A DNA stretch of 64,000 nucleotides from Buchnera aphidicola (Myzocallis carpini) (GTDB lineage: Bacteria; Pseudomonadota; Gammaproteobacteria; Enterobacterales; Enterobacteriaceae): positions 392 to 64,391 of the forward strand of contig NZ_OZ060376.1 in assembly GCF_964059025.1 (NCBI RefSeq), read 5' to 3'. Made by a program: the position numbers and the translations under genes. This document shows, piece by piece, positions 1 to 15,324 of this stretch. Numbering within the stretch: position 1 is the stretch's first letter; the number at the start of each line of letters is the position of its first letter. A model generated the notes under the pieces. The model had not been told where the DNA came from. It was given only the letters and a program-made list of their open reading frames with translations, and searched no databases.

Positions 1-455
1 CAAATACTTACAACCAAGATGAGTCATGAACAAACCCAGGTGTTGTCTTCTATAGGGGAGTATGTATAATGGTGATATATGTACCTTAGTACAAATACTT
101 ACAATCAAGATGAGTCATGAACAAACCCAGGTGTTGTCTTCTATAGGGGAGTATGTATAATGGTGATATATGTACCTTAGTACAAATACTTACAACCAAG
201 ATGAGTCATGAACAAACCCAGGTGTTGTCTTCTATAGGGGAGTATGTATAATGGTGATATATGTACCTTAGTACAAATACTTACAATCAAGATGAGTCAT
301 GAACAAACCCAGGTGTTGTCTTCTATAGGGGAGTATGTATAATGGTGATATATGTACCTTAGTACAAATACTTACAACCAAGATGAGTCATGAACAAACC
401 CAGGTGTTGTCTTCTATAGGGGAGTATGTATAATGGTGATATATGTACCTTAGTA
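1..455. repeat. Five tandem copies of a 91-bp unit
   Basis: Units lie at 1-91, 92-182, 183-273, 274-364 and 365-455. They look identical except for one base near unit position 14: copies 1, 3 and 5 read CAACCAAG, copies 2 and 4 read CAATCAAG. About 33 of 91 bases are G or C, clearly richer than the flanking DNA. The window starts exactly on a unit boundary, so the array may continue to the left or close a circular chromosome. No long ORF crosses it, because 91 is not a multiple of 3. Each unit holds TTGTCT-N16-TATAAT and a 16-codon ORF, and each copy-to-copy junction forms TGTAC-CTTA-GTACA. The bases after copy 5 (456-473) resemble a decayed further copy. The function is unknown. A position next to mnmG, beside oriC in enteric bacteria, makes a replication or promoter role conceivable. 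Confidence 0.97.
43..70 (+). promoter_or_regulatory. Sigma70-like promoter motif inside repeat unit 1 (repeated in all five units)
   Basis: TTGTCT at 43-48 and a perfect TATAAT at 65-70 are separated by 16 bp. The same pair recurs every 91 bp, with -10 boxes near 65, 156, 247, 338 and 429. All point toward mnmG. TATAAT alone is common in A+T-rich DNA, but here it sits in the most G+C-rich stretch nearby and is kept in every copy. Activity is inferred only. Confidence 0.4.
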
Positions 456-597
456 AAATATTTGTAGTTAGGATTATAACATATTATATAATAATTGCAA
501 TATTTTTTGCATTTTTGCTTTTAAAAATATTTAGAAAATAAAAACTCCAATTAAAAGATTTATAAAAATTTTTTATATTATAAAATAAGGAATTATT

Positions 598-2478
598 ATG
601 ATACAAAAAGAATTTGATGTTATTGTAGTTGGGGGAGGACATGCAGGTACAGAAGCAATATTAGCTTGCGGTCGTATGAATAAAAAATCTTTATTAATAA
701 CTCAAAAAATTAAAAATATAGGATGTCTTTCATGTAATCCTGCAATAGGAGGAATTGGAAAAAGTCATTTAGTAAAAGAAGTAGATGCCATGGGAGGAAT
801 TATGGCAATTGCTGCAGATCATGCTGGAATTCAATTCCGTATTTTAAATGCTACTAAAGGTTCTGCTGTAAAATCAACTCGTGTTCAAATTGACAGAAAA
901 CTATATCAACAATTTATTATTAAAACTTTAAAAAAACAAAAAAATATTTCTATTATAGAAAATGAAGTTCATGATTTATTAATAAAAAATAATTGTGTTA
1001 TTGGTGTTAAAATGAAAAATGATGAATGTGTATATGCAAAATCAATTATTTTGACTACTGGTACTTTTTTAGGAGGAAAAATCTACATTGGTTCAAAAAA
1101 TTATATTGGCGGTAGAATAAATGATAATTCTTCTATAATATTATCAAAAAAATTAAAAGAATTGTCGTTTAAAATAAGAAGATTAAAAACTGGTACTCCA
1201 CCTAGAATTGATATTCGTACAATTAATTTTAATAACTTAAAAATTCAAAAAGGTGATTTACCCGAACCAATATTTTCATTTATCGGTAACATAAGACACC
1301 ATCCCAAACAAATACCTTGTTATATTACAAAAACAAATCCCAAAACACATCAAATTATTCAAAATAATTTACATCAAAGCCCGATGTATTCAGGTATCAT
1401 ATCGGGTATTGGACCACGTTATTGTCCTTCTATTGAAGATAAAATTGTAAATTTTAAAGAAAAAAATAGTCATCAAATATTTATTGAACCAGAAGGATTA
1501 AATTGTATAGAAGCTTATCCAAATGGAATATCTACTAGTTTACCTATAGAAATTCAAAAACAATTTGTGAATTCAATAGAAGGTTTTGAAAACGCAAAAA
1601 TTCTTCGTCCTGGATATGCTGTGGAATATGATTTTATTGATCCTAGAAGTTTATCTTTAACATTAGAAAGTAAAATGATTCAAGGATTATTTTTAGCAGG
1701 ACAAATTAATGGTACTACTGGTTATGAAGAAGCAGCAGCACAAGGATTATTAGCAGGTATAAATGCTAGTTTATATGTTTCGAATAAAACAGGATGGTTT
1801 CCTAAAAGAAATGAAGCATATTTAGGTGTTTTAGTAGATGATTTATGTACTAAAGGAACAAAGGAACCTTATCGTATGTTTACTGCCCGTGCAGAATATC
1901 GATTACTTTTAAGAGAAGATAATGCAGATTTACGATTAACAGAAATTGCTAAAAATTTTGGATTAATTGACGAAAAAAGATGGTTATTATATAATAAAAA
2001 AATTCATAACATTTTAAAAGAAAAAACAAAAATTCAAAATATTAAAATTGTGCCAAATTCTAAAAATTCCGTAGAACTTAAAAAAGTTTTTAACATTGAA
2101 TTAAAAAATGAAATTAGTGGATACGAGTTAATTAAAAGATCAGAAATTAATTTCCAAAATATTAAAAATTCTAAAATATTTTTTTCAAAAAACAGTAAAT
2201 TCGATGAATTAATTGAATTAATTACTCAAATAAAATATGAAGGTTATATTAAAAAACAAAAAAAAGAAATTATGAAACATAAAAAAAATGAAAATACGAT
2301 TCTACCAAAAAATTTTAATTATAATAAAATTATAGGTTTATCTAATGAAGTAAAAATGAAATTAAATGATTATCAACCTACTTCTATTGGTCAAGCTTCA
2401 AGAATTTCTGGTATAACTCCAGCAGCAATATCTATTTTATTAATTTATTTTCACAAATTGTTAAATATTAAAAAATAA
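598..2478 (+). CDS. mnmG: tRNA uridine-5-carboxymethylaminomethyl synthesis enzyme MnmG (GidA)
   Basis: FAD-dependent enzyme that, with MnmE, installs the cmnm5 group on U34 of tRNAs reading split codon boxes. The 626-residue protein matches the usual length of about 629. The N-terminal Rossmann motif GGGHAG (residues 12-17) binds FAD, CNPAIGG lies near residue 46, and the C-terminal helical MnmE/tRNA-binding domain is present. AAGGA lies 7 bases before the ATG. The partner mnmE is at 15325. In E. coli mnmG is followed by rsmG and atpI before atpB; both are missing here and the ATP synthase operon follows directly. Confidence 0.97.
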   Translation: MIQKEFDVIVVGGGHAGTEAILACGRMNKKSLLITQKIKNIGCLSCNPAIGGIGKSHLVKEVDAMGGIMAIAADHAGIQFRILNATKGSAVKSTRVQIDRKLYQQFIIKTLKKQKNISIIENEVHDLLIKNNCVIGVKMKNDECVYAKSIILTTGTFLGGKIYIGSKNYIGGRINDNSSIILSKKLKELSFKIRRLKTGTPPRIDIRTINFNNLKIQKGDLPEPIFSFIGNIRHHPKQIPCYITKTNPKTHQIIQNNLHQSPMYSGIISGIGPRYCPSIEDKIVNFKEKNSHQIFIEPEGLNCIEAYPNGISTSLPIEIQKQFVNSIEGFENAKILRPGYAVEYDFIDPRSLSLTLESKMIQGLFLAGQINGTTGYEEAAAQGLLAGINASLYVSNKTGWFPKRNEAYLGVLVDDLCTKGTKEPYRMFTARAEYRLLLREDNADLRLTEIAKNFGLIDEKRWLLYNKKIHNILKEKTKIQNIKIVPNSKNSVELKKVFNIELKNEISGYELIKRSEINFQNIKNSKIFFSKNSKFDELIELITQIKYEGYIKKQKKEIMKHKKNENTILPKNFNYNKIIGLSNEVKMKLNDYQPTSIGQASRISGITPAAISILLIYFHKLLNIKK

Positions 2479-3405
<927 letters not shown>

Positions 3406-3428
3406 TTTAATGTAAGAATTTATTTTAA

Positions 3429-3683
<255 letters not shown>

Positions 3684-3735
3684 TGTATATTAATTTTAAT
3701 ATTAAATATTTTATTTTATCATGAGATAATAATTT

Positions 3736-4200
3736 ATGAATTTAAATGCAACAATTTTAGGTCAAATGATCTCTTTTATTTTATTTGTTATATTTTGTAT
3801 GCAATATATTTGGCCTGAAATCATTCTTGTTATTGAAAATAGAAAAAAAAAAATTATAAAAGGTTTACAAGAGCTGAAAAATGCTAAAGAAGAAATAAAA
3901 ATATTAAAATTACAAGCAAAAAAAATTATTTGTATCGCCAAAGAAAAATCAAAAGAGATTCTTAATCAAGCAAATAGAAAAAAAATTATTTTTTTAGAGG
4001 AAGCAATAAAAACTGCAAAAAAAGAAAAAAAAAGAATTATATTACAAGCTAATTCTGAAATTAAAATTCAAAAAAATAAAATTCGAAAAGAATTAATGAA
4101 AGAAATTAATCATTTAGCAATTATTATAACAAAAAAAATCATTCATAAAAATATTGATAATAATAAAAATATAATAGAATCATTTATTAATTATTTATAG
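3736..4200 (+). CDS. atpF: F0F1 ATP synthase subunit b
   Basis: Peripheral-stalk subunit, 154 residues (E. coli 156). An N-terminal membrane helix (residues about 5-25, starting MNLNATILGQ as in E. coli) is followed by a long, very Lys-rich coiled coil that reaches the delta subunit. The coiled coil contains runs of 8-11 A, possible slippage sites. Its stop lies 15 bases before the atpH start. Confidence 0.96.
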   Translation: MNLNATILGQMISFILFVIFCMQYIWPEIILVIENRKKKIIKGLQELKNAKEEIKILKLQAKKIICIAKEKSKEILNQANRKKIIFLEEAIKTAKKEKKRIILQANSEIKIQKNKIRKELMKEINHLAIIITKKIIHKNIDNNKNIIESFINYL

Positions 4201-4215
4201 TTTTTTGAGGATAAT

Positions 4216-4749
4216 GTGCAAAAAGAAATGGATATAGCACGTGTTTATGCTACAGCAATATTTAATTTTTCTATCAAAAAAAATTGTTTACAATGTTCAA
4301 AAAATTTTTTATCTCTTTTATATAAAATTTTTAAAAATAAAAAAATAAATCATTTCTTTTTTTTTCTTTCTGATGTTAAAAATATCTTTCACATTTTGGA
4401 AGATACTATATACGAACAATTAAATCAAAATAACAAAAATTTTCTTAATCTTTTAATTTATAATAAAAAATTGCATTTGATTAAAAAAATTCAAGAAATT
4501 TTTATTAATTTATATAACAAACATTATAATATTATTACTATTCATATAATTACTGCAATTAATATTAATTTACAAGAAAAAAGAAAAATCTTTTCTTTGT
4601 TAGAAAAAAAATTATGTAAAAAAATACATTTGCGATTTAAGGTTAGATCTTCTATATTAAATGGTATGATTCTTAAATTTCAAGATACTATTATAGATGA
4701 TTGTATTTTAAGTCGTTTAAAAGCATTATCTAACTTTTTATTGGATTAA
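4216..4749 (+). CDS. atpH: F0F1 ATP synthase subunit delta
   Basis: Delta subunit linking the peripheral stalk to the F1 head, 177 residues, exactly the E. coli length when read from the GTG at 4216. That start is supported by GAGG at 4207-4210; the later ATG at 4228 has no well-placed ribosome-binding site. The N terminus (IARVYATAIFNF) and C terminus (GMILKFQDTIIDDCILSRLKALSNFL) match the family, while the middle is diverged and rich in Lys, Asn and Ile. Confidence 0.94.
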   Translation: MQKEMDIARVYATAIFNFSIKKNCLQCSKNFLSLLYKIFKNKKINHFFFFLSDVKNIFHILEDTIYEQLNQNNKNFLNLLIYNKKLHLIKKIQEIFINLYNKHYNIITIHIITAININLQEKRKIFSLLEKKLCKKIHLRFKVRSSILNGMILKFQDTIIDDCILSRLKALSNFLLD

Positions 4750-4764
4750 GAGAATACAAATAGT

Positions 4765-6306
4765 ATGCAATTAAATTCTAGTGAAATTAGTGAAATAATT
4801 CAACAACGTATTGAAAAATTTGATATTTCTAAGAATATATACCATGAAGGAGTAATTATTTCTGTTAGCGATGGCATTATACGAATTTATGGAATTAATA
4901 ATGTTATGTTTGGTGAAATGATTTCATTACCAGATAAAATGTATGCTCTAGTATTAAATTTAGAAAGAGATATTATTAGTGCAGTAGTTTTGGGATCATA
5001 TTTAAATATTGTAGAAGGTATGAAAGTATATTCTACTGGTCGTATGTTAGAAGTTCCAGTTGGAAAAAATTTATTAGGACGTGTAGTAAATGTTTTAGGT
5101 ATTCCTATTGATGGGAAAGAAGAAATGAATAGTACAATATATTATCCTATCGAAAAAGATGCACCAGGAGTGATTGAAAGAGTATCAGTTACCGAACCTA
5201 TTCATACTGGATATAAAGCAATAGATGCTATGGTACCTATTGGAAAGGGACAAAGAGAATTAATTATTGGAGATCGACAAACTGGGAAAACAGCATTAGC
5301 AATAGATACAATAATAAATCAAAGAAAATCAAATGTTTTTTGTATTTATGTTGCTATTGGCCAACAACAATCTAAAATATTAAATATTGTAGAAAAATTA
5401 GAAAGATATAATGCTTTATCTAATACAATTATTGTAAACGCATCAGCAGCTGAATCACCAGTGATGCAATATCTTGCACCATATTCTGGATGTGCAATGG
5501 GAGAATACTTTAGGGATTATGGGGAAAATGCATTAATTGTATATGATGATTTATCTAAACATGCTATTTCATATCGACAAATTTCATTATTATTAAAAAG
5601 ACCCCCTGGAAGGGAAGCATTTCCTGGAGATATTTTTTATTTACACTCAAGATTGTTAGAAAGAGCTTCGCGTATTAATATGGATAGTGTTTACGAACGA
5701 AGTCAAAAAACTGTTTTTGGTAAAACAGGTTCGTTAACTGCACTTCCAATTATAGAAACACAGTCTGGTGATGTTTCTTCTTTTATACCTACTAATGTGA
5801 TTTCTATTACTGATGGTCAAATATTTTTAGAAACGAATTTATTTAATATGGGTATTCGACCTGCAATTAATCCCGGGATATCTGTTTCTCGAGTAGGTAG
5901 TGCAGCACAAACAGAAATTATTAAAAAATTATCTGTAAAAATACGAACAGCATTAGCACAGTATCGAGAGTTATCTGCATTTTCTCAATTTTCTTCTGAT
6001 TTAGATGAAATTACTAAAAAGCAATTAGATTATGGTCAAAAAATCACTGAACTTTTAAAACAAAATCAGTACCATGCAATGTCTGTAGCAGAACAAGTTA
6101 TTATTTTTTTTTCTGCTGAAAATGGTTTGCTTGATGAGATTCATGTTGATAAAATACAAGAATTTGAAAAAAATTTATTATTTTTTTTTAAAAATGAATA
6201 TAGTTCTTTTTTAGATATCCTTAATAATGCTACGCATTATACTAAAGAAATTCAAAAAAAGTTATATGATATTACCAATATATTTAAAAGGAATAATATT
6301 TATTAG
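4765..6306 (+). CDS. atpA: F0F1 ATP synthase subunit alpha
   Basis: Regulatory nucleotide-binding subunit of the F1 hexamer, 513 residues, the same as E. coli. The P-loop GDRQTGKT lies near residue 169 and the alpha/beta signature is in [17 protein letters not shown], which also carries the arginine finger. The start lies 15 bases after the atpH stop. Confidence 0.98.
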   Translation: MQLNSSEISEIIQQRIEKFDISKNIYHEGVIISVSDGIIRIYGINNVMFGEMISLPDKMYALVLNLERDIISAVVLGSYLNIVEGMKVYSTGRMLEVPVGKNLLGRVVNVLGIPIDGKEEMNSTIYYPIEKDAPGVIERVSVTEPIHTGYKAIDAMVPIGKGQRELIIGDRQTGKTALAIDTIINQRKSNVFCIYVAIGQQQSKILNIVEKLERYNALSNTIIVNASAAESPVMQYLAPYSGCAMGEYFRDYGENALIVYDDLSKHAISYRQISLLLKRPPGREAFPGDIFYLHSRLLERASRINMDSVYERSQKTVFGKTGSLTALPIIETQSGDVSSFIPTNVISITDGQIFLETNLFNMGIRPAINPGISVSRVGSAAQTEIIKKLSVKIRTALAQYRELSAFSQFSSDLDEITKKQLDYGQKITELLKQNQYHAMSVAEQVIIFFSAENGLLDEIHVDKIQEFEKNLLFFFKNEYSSFLDILNNATHYTKEIQKKLYDITNIFKRNNIY

Positions 6307-6358
6307 TATTATATAGTTATTAATCTTATATATCATTTTTAAAAAAATCAGGCAAATT

Positions 6359-7234
6359 ATGATTAATACGAACATGATACGTAATAAAATAAAAAGTATT
6401 TCTAATACTAAAAAGATTACTAAAACGATGGAAATGGTTGCAATTACTAAGATAAAAAAAATGCAAAATAAAATATTAATTAGTCAACCATATTTAAATT
6501 CTATTAAAGAAATTATTTTTCATTTTTTACAAGGTAAATTAAAAAAAAATATTTTTTTAAAAAAAAAAAAACAAATTAAAAGTATTGGAATTGTAGTTGT
6601 TTCTTCCAATCGAGGTTTATGTGGTAGTTTAAATAATAATATTTTTAAAATTGTAAACTCAGTTATGAAAAATAATACGAATCATAATATTAAATTTTTT
6701 TTATACATTTTAGGAAAAAGGGGTTCACTATTTTTTAAAAATCAAAATATACATCATAATTATAAAACAATCTTTTTAGATGATGAATTGGAATATACTG
6801 ATTTAATACCTTTAGCGAAAAAATTAATCATACATTATAAAAAGAATATTTTTGATAAATTATTAATTGTGAGTAATAAATTTTACAGTAGAATACTTCA
6901 AAAACCAGAAATATTTCAAATATTACCAATACATAAAAAAAATTTTTCAGGTCCAAAATATACAATATATAAAAATTGGGATTATTTATATGAGTACTAT
7001 GAAAAATATACAATAGAATATGTACTCAATGAGTATATTATATTTCAATTATTACAATTACTGCTAGAAAATCAATTGAGTGAACAGTCTGCTCGTATGA
7101 TTGCTATGAAAACTGCTACTGATAATAGTAAAAATATTATTACTGATTTAAGAATATTATATAATAAAATACGACAATTTAGTATTACACAAGAACTCAT
7201 TGAAATTATTTCAGGAGCAAATATTTGTTTATAA
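6359..7234 (+). CDS. atpG: F0F1 ATP synthase subunit gamma
   Basis: Central rotor shaft of F1, 291 residues (E. coli 287). The N-terminal helix (IRNKIKSISNTKKITKTMEMVA) and C-terminal helix (ARMIAMKTATDNSKNII) that form the coiled coil are conserved; the middle is diverged. An uninterrupted run of 13 A at 6559-6571 encodes part of a Lys stretch. Such runs are known slippage points in Buchnera, yet the frame is intact. Confidence 0.96.
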   Translation: MINTNMIRNKIKSISNTKKITKTMEMVAITKIKKMQNKILISQPYLNSIKEIIFHFLQGKLKKNIFLKKKKQIKSIGIVVVSSNRGLCGSLNNNIFKIVNSVMKNNTNHNIKFFLYILGKRGSLFFKNQNIHHNYKTIFLDDELEYTDLIPLAKKLIIHYKKNIFDKLLIVSNKFYSRILQKPEIFQILPIHKKNFSGPKYTIYKNWDYLYEYYEKYTIEYVLNEYIIFQLLQLLLENQLSEQSARMIAMKTATDNSKNIITDLRILYNKIRQFSITQELIEIISGANICL

Positions 7235-7270
7235 AAATTATATTTTATTATTATATTATTTGTAACATAA

Positions 7271-8677
<1,407 letters not shown>

Positions 8678-8699
8678 TAATTTTTAAAATAGGTATTGC

Positions 8700-9110
8700 A
8701 TGAAATGTTATTTAAATGTTGTAAGTATCCAAAAAATATTATTTTCTGAATATATTAAAAAAATTCATATTACTACGATCAATGGTATTTTAAATATTTA
8801 CCCTGGGCATACTGCTTTATTAACTACAACAATACCAGGAGCATTATATATTTTAACCAAATTTAATAAAAAGAAATATATCTACATTTCCTCGGGTATA
8901 TTAGAAGTACAACCAATGTTCATTCAAGTTGTTGTTAAAAAAGCAATTTTTGCAGAACATTTAAATTATGATACTTTAATGAAAAAAAAAAATAGTATTA
9001 ACATGCTTATGAAAGACAGTCAGTTAAACAAAAAAAAAGAATTGTATCATAGTTTAAAAAAAATTAATGCAAAATTATATACCATTAATATTATGAAACA
9101 ATGTGTATAA
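8700..9110 (+). CDS. atpC: F0F1 ATP synthase subunit epsilon
   Basis: Epsilon subunit that couples the gamma shaft to the c-ring and can inhibit hydrolysis; 136 residues (E. coli 139). The N-terminal beta-sandwich carries the typical PGHTALLTTTIPGALYI; the C-terminal two-helix part is strongly diverged and Lys-rich. Last gene of the operon, convergent with gyrB. Confidence 0.94.
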   Translation: MKCYLNVVSIQKILFSEYIKKIHITTINGILNIYPGHTALLTTTIPGALYILTKFNKKKYIYISSGILEVQPMFIQVVVKKAIFAEHLNYDTLMKKKNSINMLMKDSQLNKKKELYHSLKKINAKLYTINIMKQCV

Positions 9111-9130
9111 AGAATATTTTAATATATTCT
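9111..9130. terminator. Weak hairpin between convergent atpC and gyrB
   Basis: AGAATAT at 9111-9117 pairs with ATATTCT at 9124-9130 around a 6-base loop, in the 27-bp gap between the two stop codons. The stem has few G/C pairs, so termination in either direction is only a possibility. Confidence 0.3.
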
Positions 9131-9137
9131 GATGTAT

Positions 9138-12679
<3,542 letters not shown>

Positions 12680-13040
12680 GGTTGTTATGATTAAAATAAA
12701 TAATATTTTATATTGGTTATTTATATAGTTATAAAAATGTTATTTTTAAACATTATATTATATTTTATAATATATCAAGAACATTATTAATTATAATATA
12801 ATACATGAAAATAGTTATCATGTTAGTTTATGTATTGTAATGTAAATTTTGGGAAATTTTCTTATATTTCAAAATAGAAAAAATTTATTGATAATATTGT
12901 GAATATTATATTTTTAAAATCAGGATATTCTTAATTCAAAAAATATATTTTATAAATAAAAAATTTATTATATATAATAAATAACAATAGTTGTATGTAA
13001 ATTATAAAAAATTTATAATATAAAAATATAAGGGGATGCT
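12680..13040. other. 361-bp non-coding gap at the usual dnaA position
   Basis: Extremely A+T-rich DNA between divergent dnaN and rpmH. In E. coli and in other Buchnera as recalled, dnaA starts here. I see no ORF, no recognisable dnaA fragment and no convincing TTATNCACA DnaA box on either strand. It presumably holds the divergent promoters for dnaN and rpmH, but none stands out. Confidence 0.75.
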
Positions 13041-13184
13041 ATGAAACGAACTTTTCAACCTTCTCTATTAAAAAGAAATCGTGTTCATGGTTTTAGGTCT
13101 CGTATGTCTACAAAAAATGGACGTAGTATTCTTTCTCGTAGGAGAAAAAAATCACGTTATTCTTTAACGGTTTCTCATAAATAA
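13041..13184 (+). CDS. rpmH: 50S ribosomal protein L34
   Basis: 47-residue, Arg/Lys-rich protein starting [19 protein letters not shown], nearly identical to E. coli L34 (46 residues). AGGGG lies 7-8 bases before the ATG. Its TAA stop overlaps the rnpA start by one base (TAATG), so the two are probably translationally coupled, as in other bacteria. Confidence 0.97.
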   Translation: MKRTFQPSLLKRNRVHGFRSRMSTKNGRSILSRRRKKSRYSLTVSHK

Positions 13185-13534
13185 TGCACCAAATCCGATT
13201 TTCTTTTTCGAAAAAATTTCGTTTATCTCATTGTAATCATTTTAAAAAAATATTTCAAAAATCGATTAAACTTTCGATATATAATATGATTGTTTTAAGT
13301 ACAAAAAATCATTTATCACATCCTAGATTAGGTATTATAATTTCTAAAAAGGTTTCAAAAAGTTCTTGTAAAAGAAATACAATAAAAAGATTTATTCGGG
13401 AAAGTTTTCGATTATCTCAAAATTATTTATATAACATGGATTATATTGTTCTTGTGCGACCTAAGATTATGTATTACAAGAGATGTTTACTAATAAAAAA
13501 TATAAAATTATTATGGATGTATTACTATCAATAG
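13184..13534 (+). CDS. rnpA: Ribonuclease P protein component
   Basis: Basic protein cofactor of RNase P, which removes tRNA 5' leaders; 116 residues. The RNA-binding signature is visible as RLGIIISKKVSKSSCKRNTIKR followed by FIRESFR. Overlaps rpmH by one base. The yidD gene that separates rnpA and yidC in E. coli is missing; the 130 bases to yidC are non-coding. Confidence 0.95.
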   Translation: MHQIRFSFSKKFRLSHCNHFKKIFQKSIKLSIYNMIVLSTKNHLSHPRLGIIISKKVSKSSCKRNTIKRFIRESFRLSQNYLYNMDYIVLVRPKIMYYKRCLLIKNIKLLWMYYYQ

Positions 13535-13664
13535 TATTATTATAAAATTTAATAATTCTAGTAAAATAATTGTATTGTGTGAAAAAAGAAGTAAAAATAA
13601 AATTATATACATTAGTAAATAATATAATGTATTTTACAAAATATTTTTTAAGAGAATATTCAGA

Positions 13665-15263
13665 ATGGGTGTAAAACGATTGTTTTTGGTTTTGATATTA
13701 TTGTTTTCTTCTTTATTAATATATAAATTATATTTTGTAAAGATTAATAATATTAGAAATATAGAAACAAAATTACAACTTAATATTAATCATCATAAAA
13801 ATAATTTTTCTGTATTTGAAAAAAATAGTATTGATGTCAAAACTGATGTAGTGTATTTGAAAATTAATTTAATGGGTGGGGAAATACAGACAGCTGAATT
13901 ATTAAAATATCAAAATAAATTAAATTTTTTGAAAAAATTAAAATTATTATATACAAAAAATAATAATAATTATTGTATTAAAAGTGGATTTATTGCGTAT
14001 GGTAAAAAAAAATTAATATATGAAAAAAATATTCAATATACTGCTGATCGTATAAGGTTTGAATTAATAAATGGAAACAAAATGTTATTTGTTCCTCTGA
14101 TTTCAAAGATTAAAGATGGTGTATACTGTACTAAAACATTTATTTTGCAACAAGGTTCATATAAGATCAATATTGAATATAAGATACATAATTATAATTA
14201 TAAAAAATTTTCATTTTTTCTTGTTAATTATTTAAAACAAATTATTTATCCTATTAAAACTATTATAAATTTTCATAGATATTATATAAAGAATGGATTT
14301 GATAATATATTTATTTCTAAAGAACATCAGAAATATAAAAAATTTTTACTGAATGATGTTATTAACAACAATACTTTTTCTTTTGTTTCTTACTCTGGTT
14401 GGTTATCTGTATCACAAAAATATTTTTCTGTTGGATGGATTTTAAATAAAAATATTCAAAATACTATTTATACTGCTACAGTAAATGATAATCATACAGT
14501 TATTGTTGGTCATCATACATCTACACTAAATGTTTTTCATAAACAAATAAGAAGAATTAATACAGTATTATGGATGGGGCCAAAAATTCAGCATGAGATG
14601 TTATCTTTTGCTCCTTATTTTGATTTTACAATAGATTATGGATGGTTCTGGTTTATATCAAAACCCTTATTGTTTTTTTTACATTTTCTGTATTTAATAT
14701 TTCGCAATTGGGGAATTGCAATTATTTTAATTACGTGTATAATTCGGATGCTGAGTTATCCTTTAGTAAAGTCTCAATATATTTCAGCTATGATTATACA
14801 ATCATTACAACCAGAAATTAATGCTTTAAAGAAAAAATATAAAGATGATAAACAAAAATCTAGTGAGAAAGTTTTAGAATTATATAAAAAAAATAATGTT
14901 AGTCCATTTAGTGGATTATTACCTACATTATTTCAGATGCCAATTTTTTTATCTTTATATTACATGTTAATTAATTCAATAGAATTAAGACAATCGCCCT
15001 TTTTATTTTGGATTCACGATTTATCAGTAAAAGATCCGTATTATATTTTACCAATTATTATGGGTATAACAATTTTTGTGATGCAAAAAATGACTCCATC
15101 TAGTATACAGTCTCGATTAATTCGAAATAAAATGATAGATTATTTGCCTATAGTATTATCTTTTTGTTTTTTATGGTTACCTGCTGGATTAGTACTTTAC
15201 TATACTGTTAGTAATATAGTTATTATAATACAACAATTATATATTTATAATAAATTTAAATAA
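13665..15263 (+). CDS. yidC: Membrane protein insertase YidC
   Basis: Inserts proteins into the inner membrane alone or with SecYEG; subunits a and c of the ATP synthase upstream are known clients in E. coli. 532 residues (E. coli 548). N-terminal membrane anchor (residues about 4-23), a diverged periplasmic domain, then the conserved C-terminal five-helix core starting at WFWFISKPLLFFLHFLY. The groove Arg is kept in CIIRML, and FQMPIFLSLYYML is conserved. Confidence 0.96.
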   Translation: MGVKRLFLVLILLFSSLLIYKLYFVKINNIRNIETKLQLNINHHKNNFSVFEKNSIDVKTDVVYLKINLMGGEIQTAELLKYQNKLNFLKKLKLLYTKNNNNYCIKSGFIAYGKKKLIYEKNIQYTADRIRFELINGNKMLFVPLISKIKDGVYCTKTFILQQGSYKINIEYKIHNYNYKKFSFFLVNYLKQIIYPIKTIINFHRYYIKNGFDNIFISKEHQKYKKFLLNDVINNNTFSFVSYSGWLSVSQKYFSVGWILNKNIQNTIYTATVNDNHTVIVGHHTSTLNVFHKQIRRINTVLWMGPKIQHEMLSFAPYFDFTIDYGWFWFISKPLLFFLHFLYLIFRNWGIAIILITCIIRMLSYPLVKSQYISAMIIQSLQPEINALKKKYKDDKQKSSEKVLELYKKNNVSPFSGLLPTLFQMPIFLSLYYMLINSIELRQSPFLFWIHDLSVKDPYYILPIIMGITIFVMQKMTPSSIQSRLIRNKMIDYLPIVLSFCFLWLPAGLVLYYTVSNIVIIIQQLYIYNKFK

Positions 15264-15324
15264 ATAGTGATATATGATATATTCTTGATTGTATATTCAT
15301 GGTATATATTTAAAATAAAAAAAT

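Noticed and set aside
1-455. CRISPR-like repeat array
   Set aside because: Units abut directly with no unique spacers, and no cas genes are present; it is a plain tandem repeat.
12680-13040. Origin of replication with DnaA boxes next to dnaN
   Set aside because: No TTATNCACA-type box seen; high A+T alone does not identify an origin in this genome.
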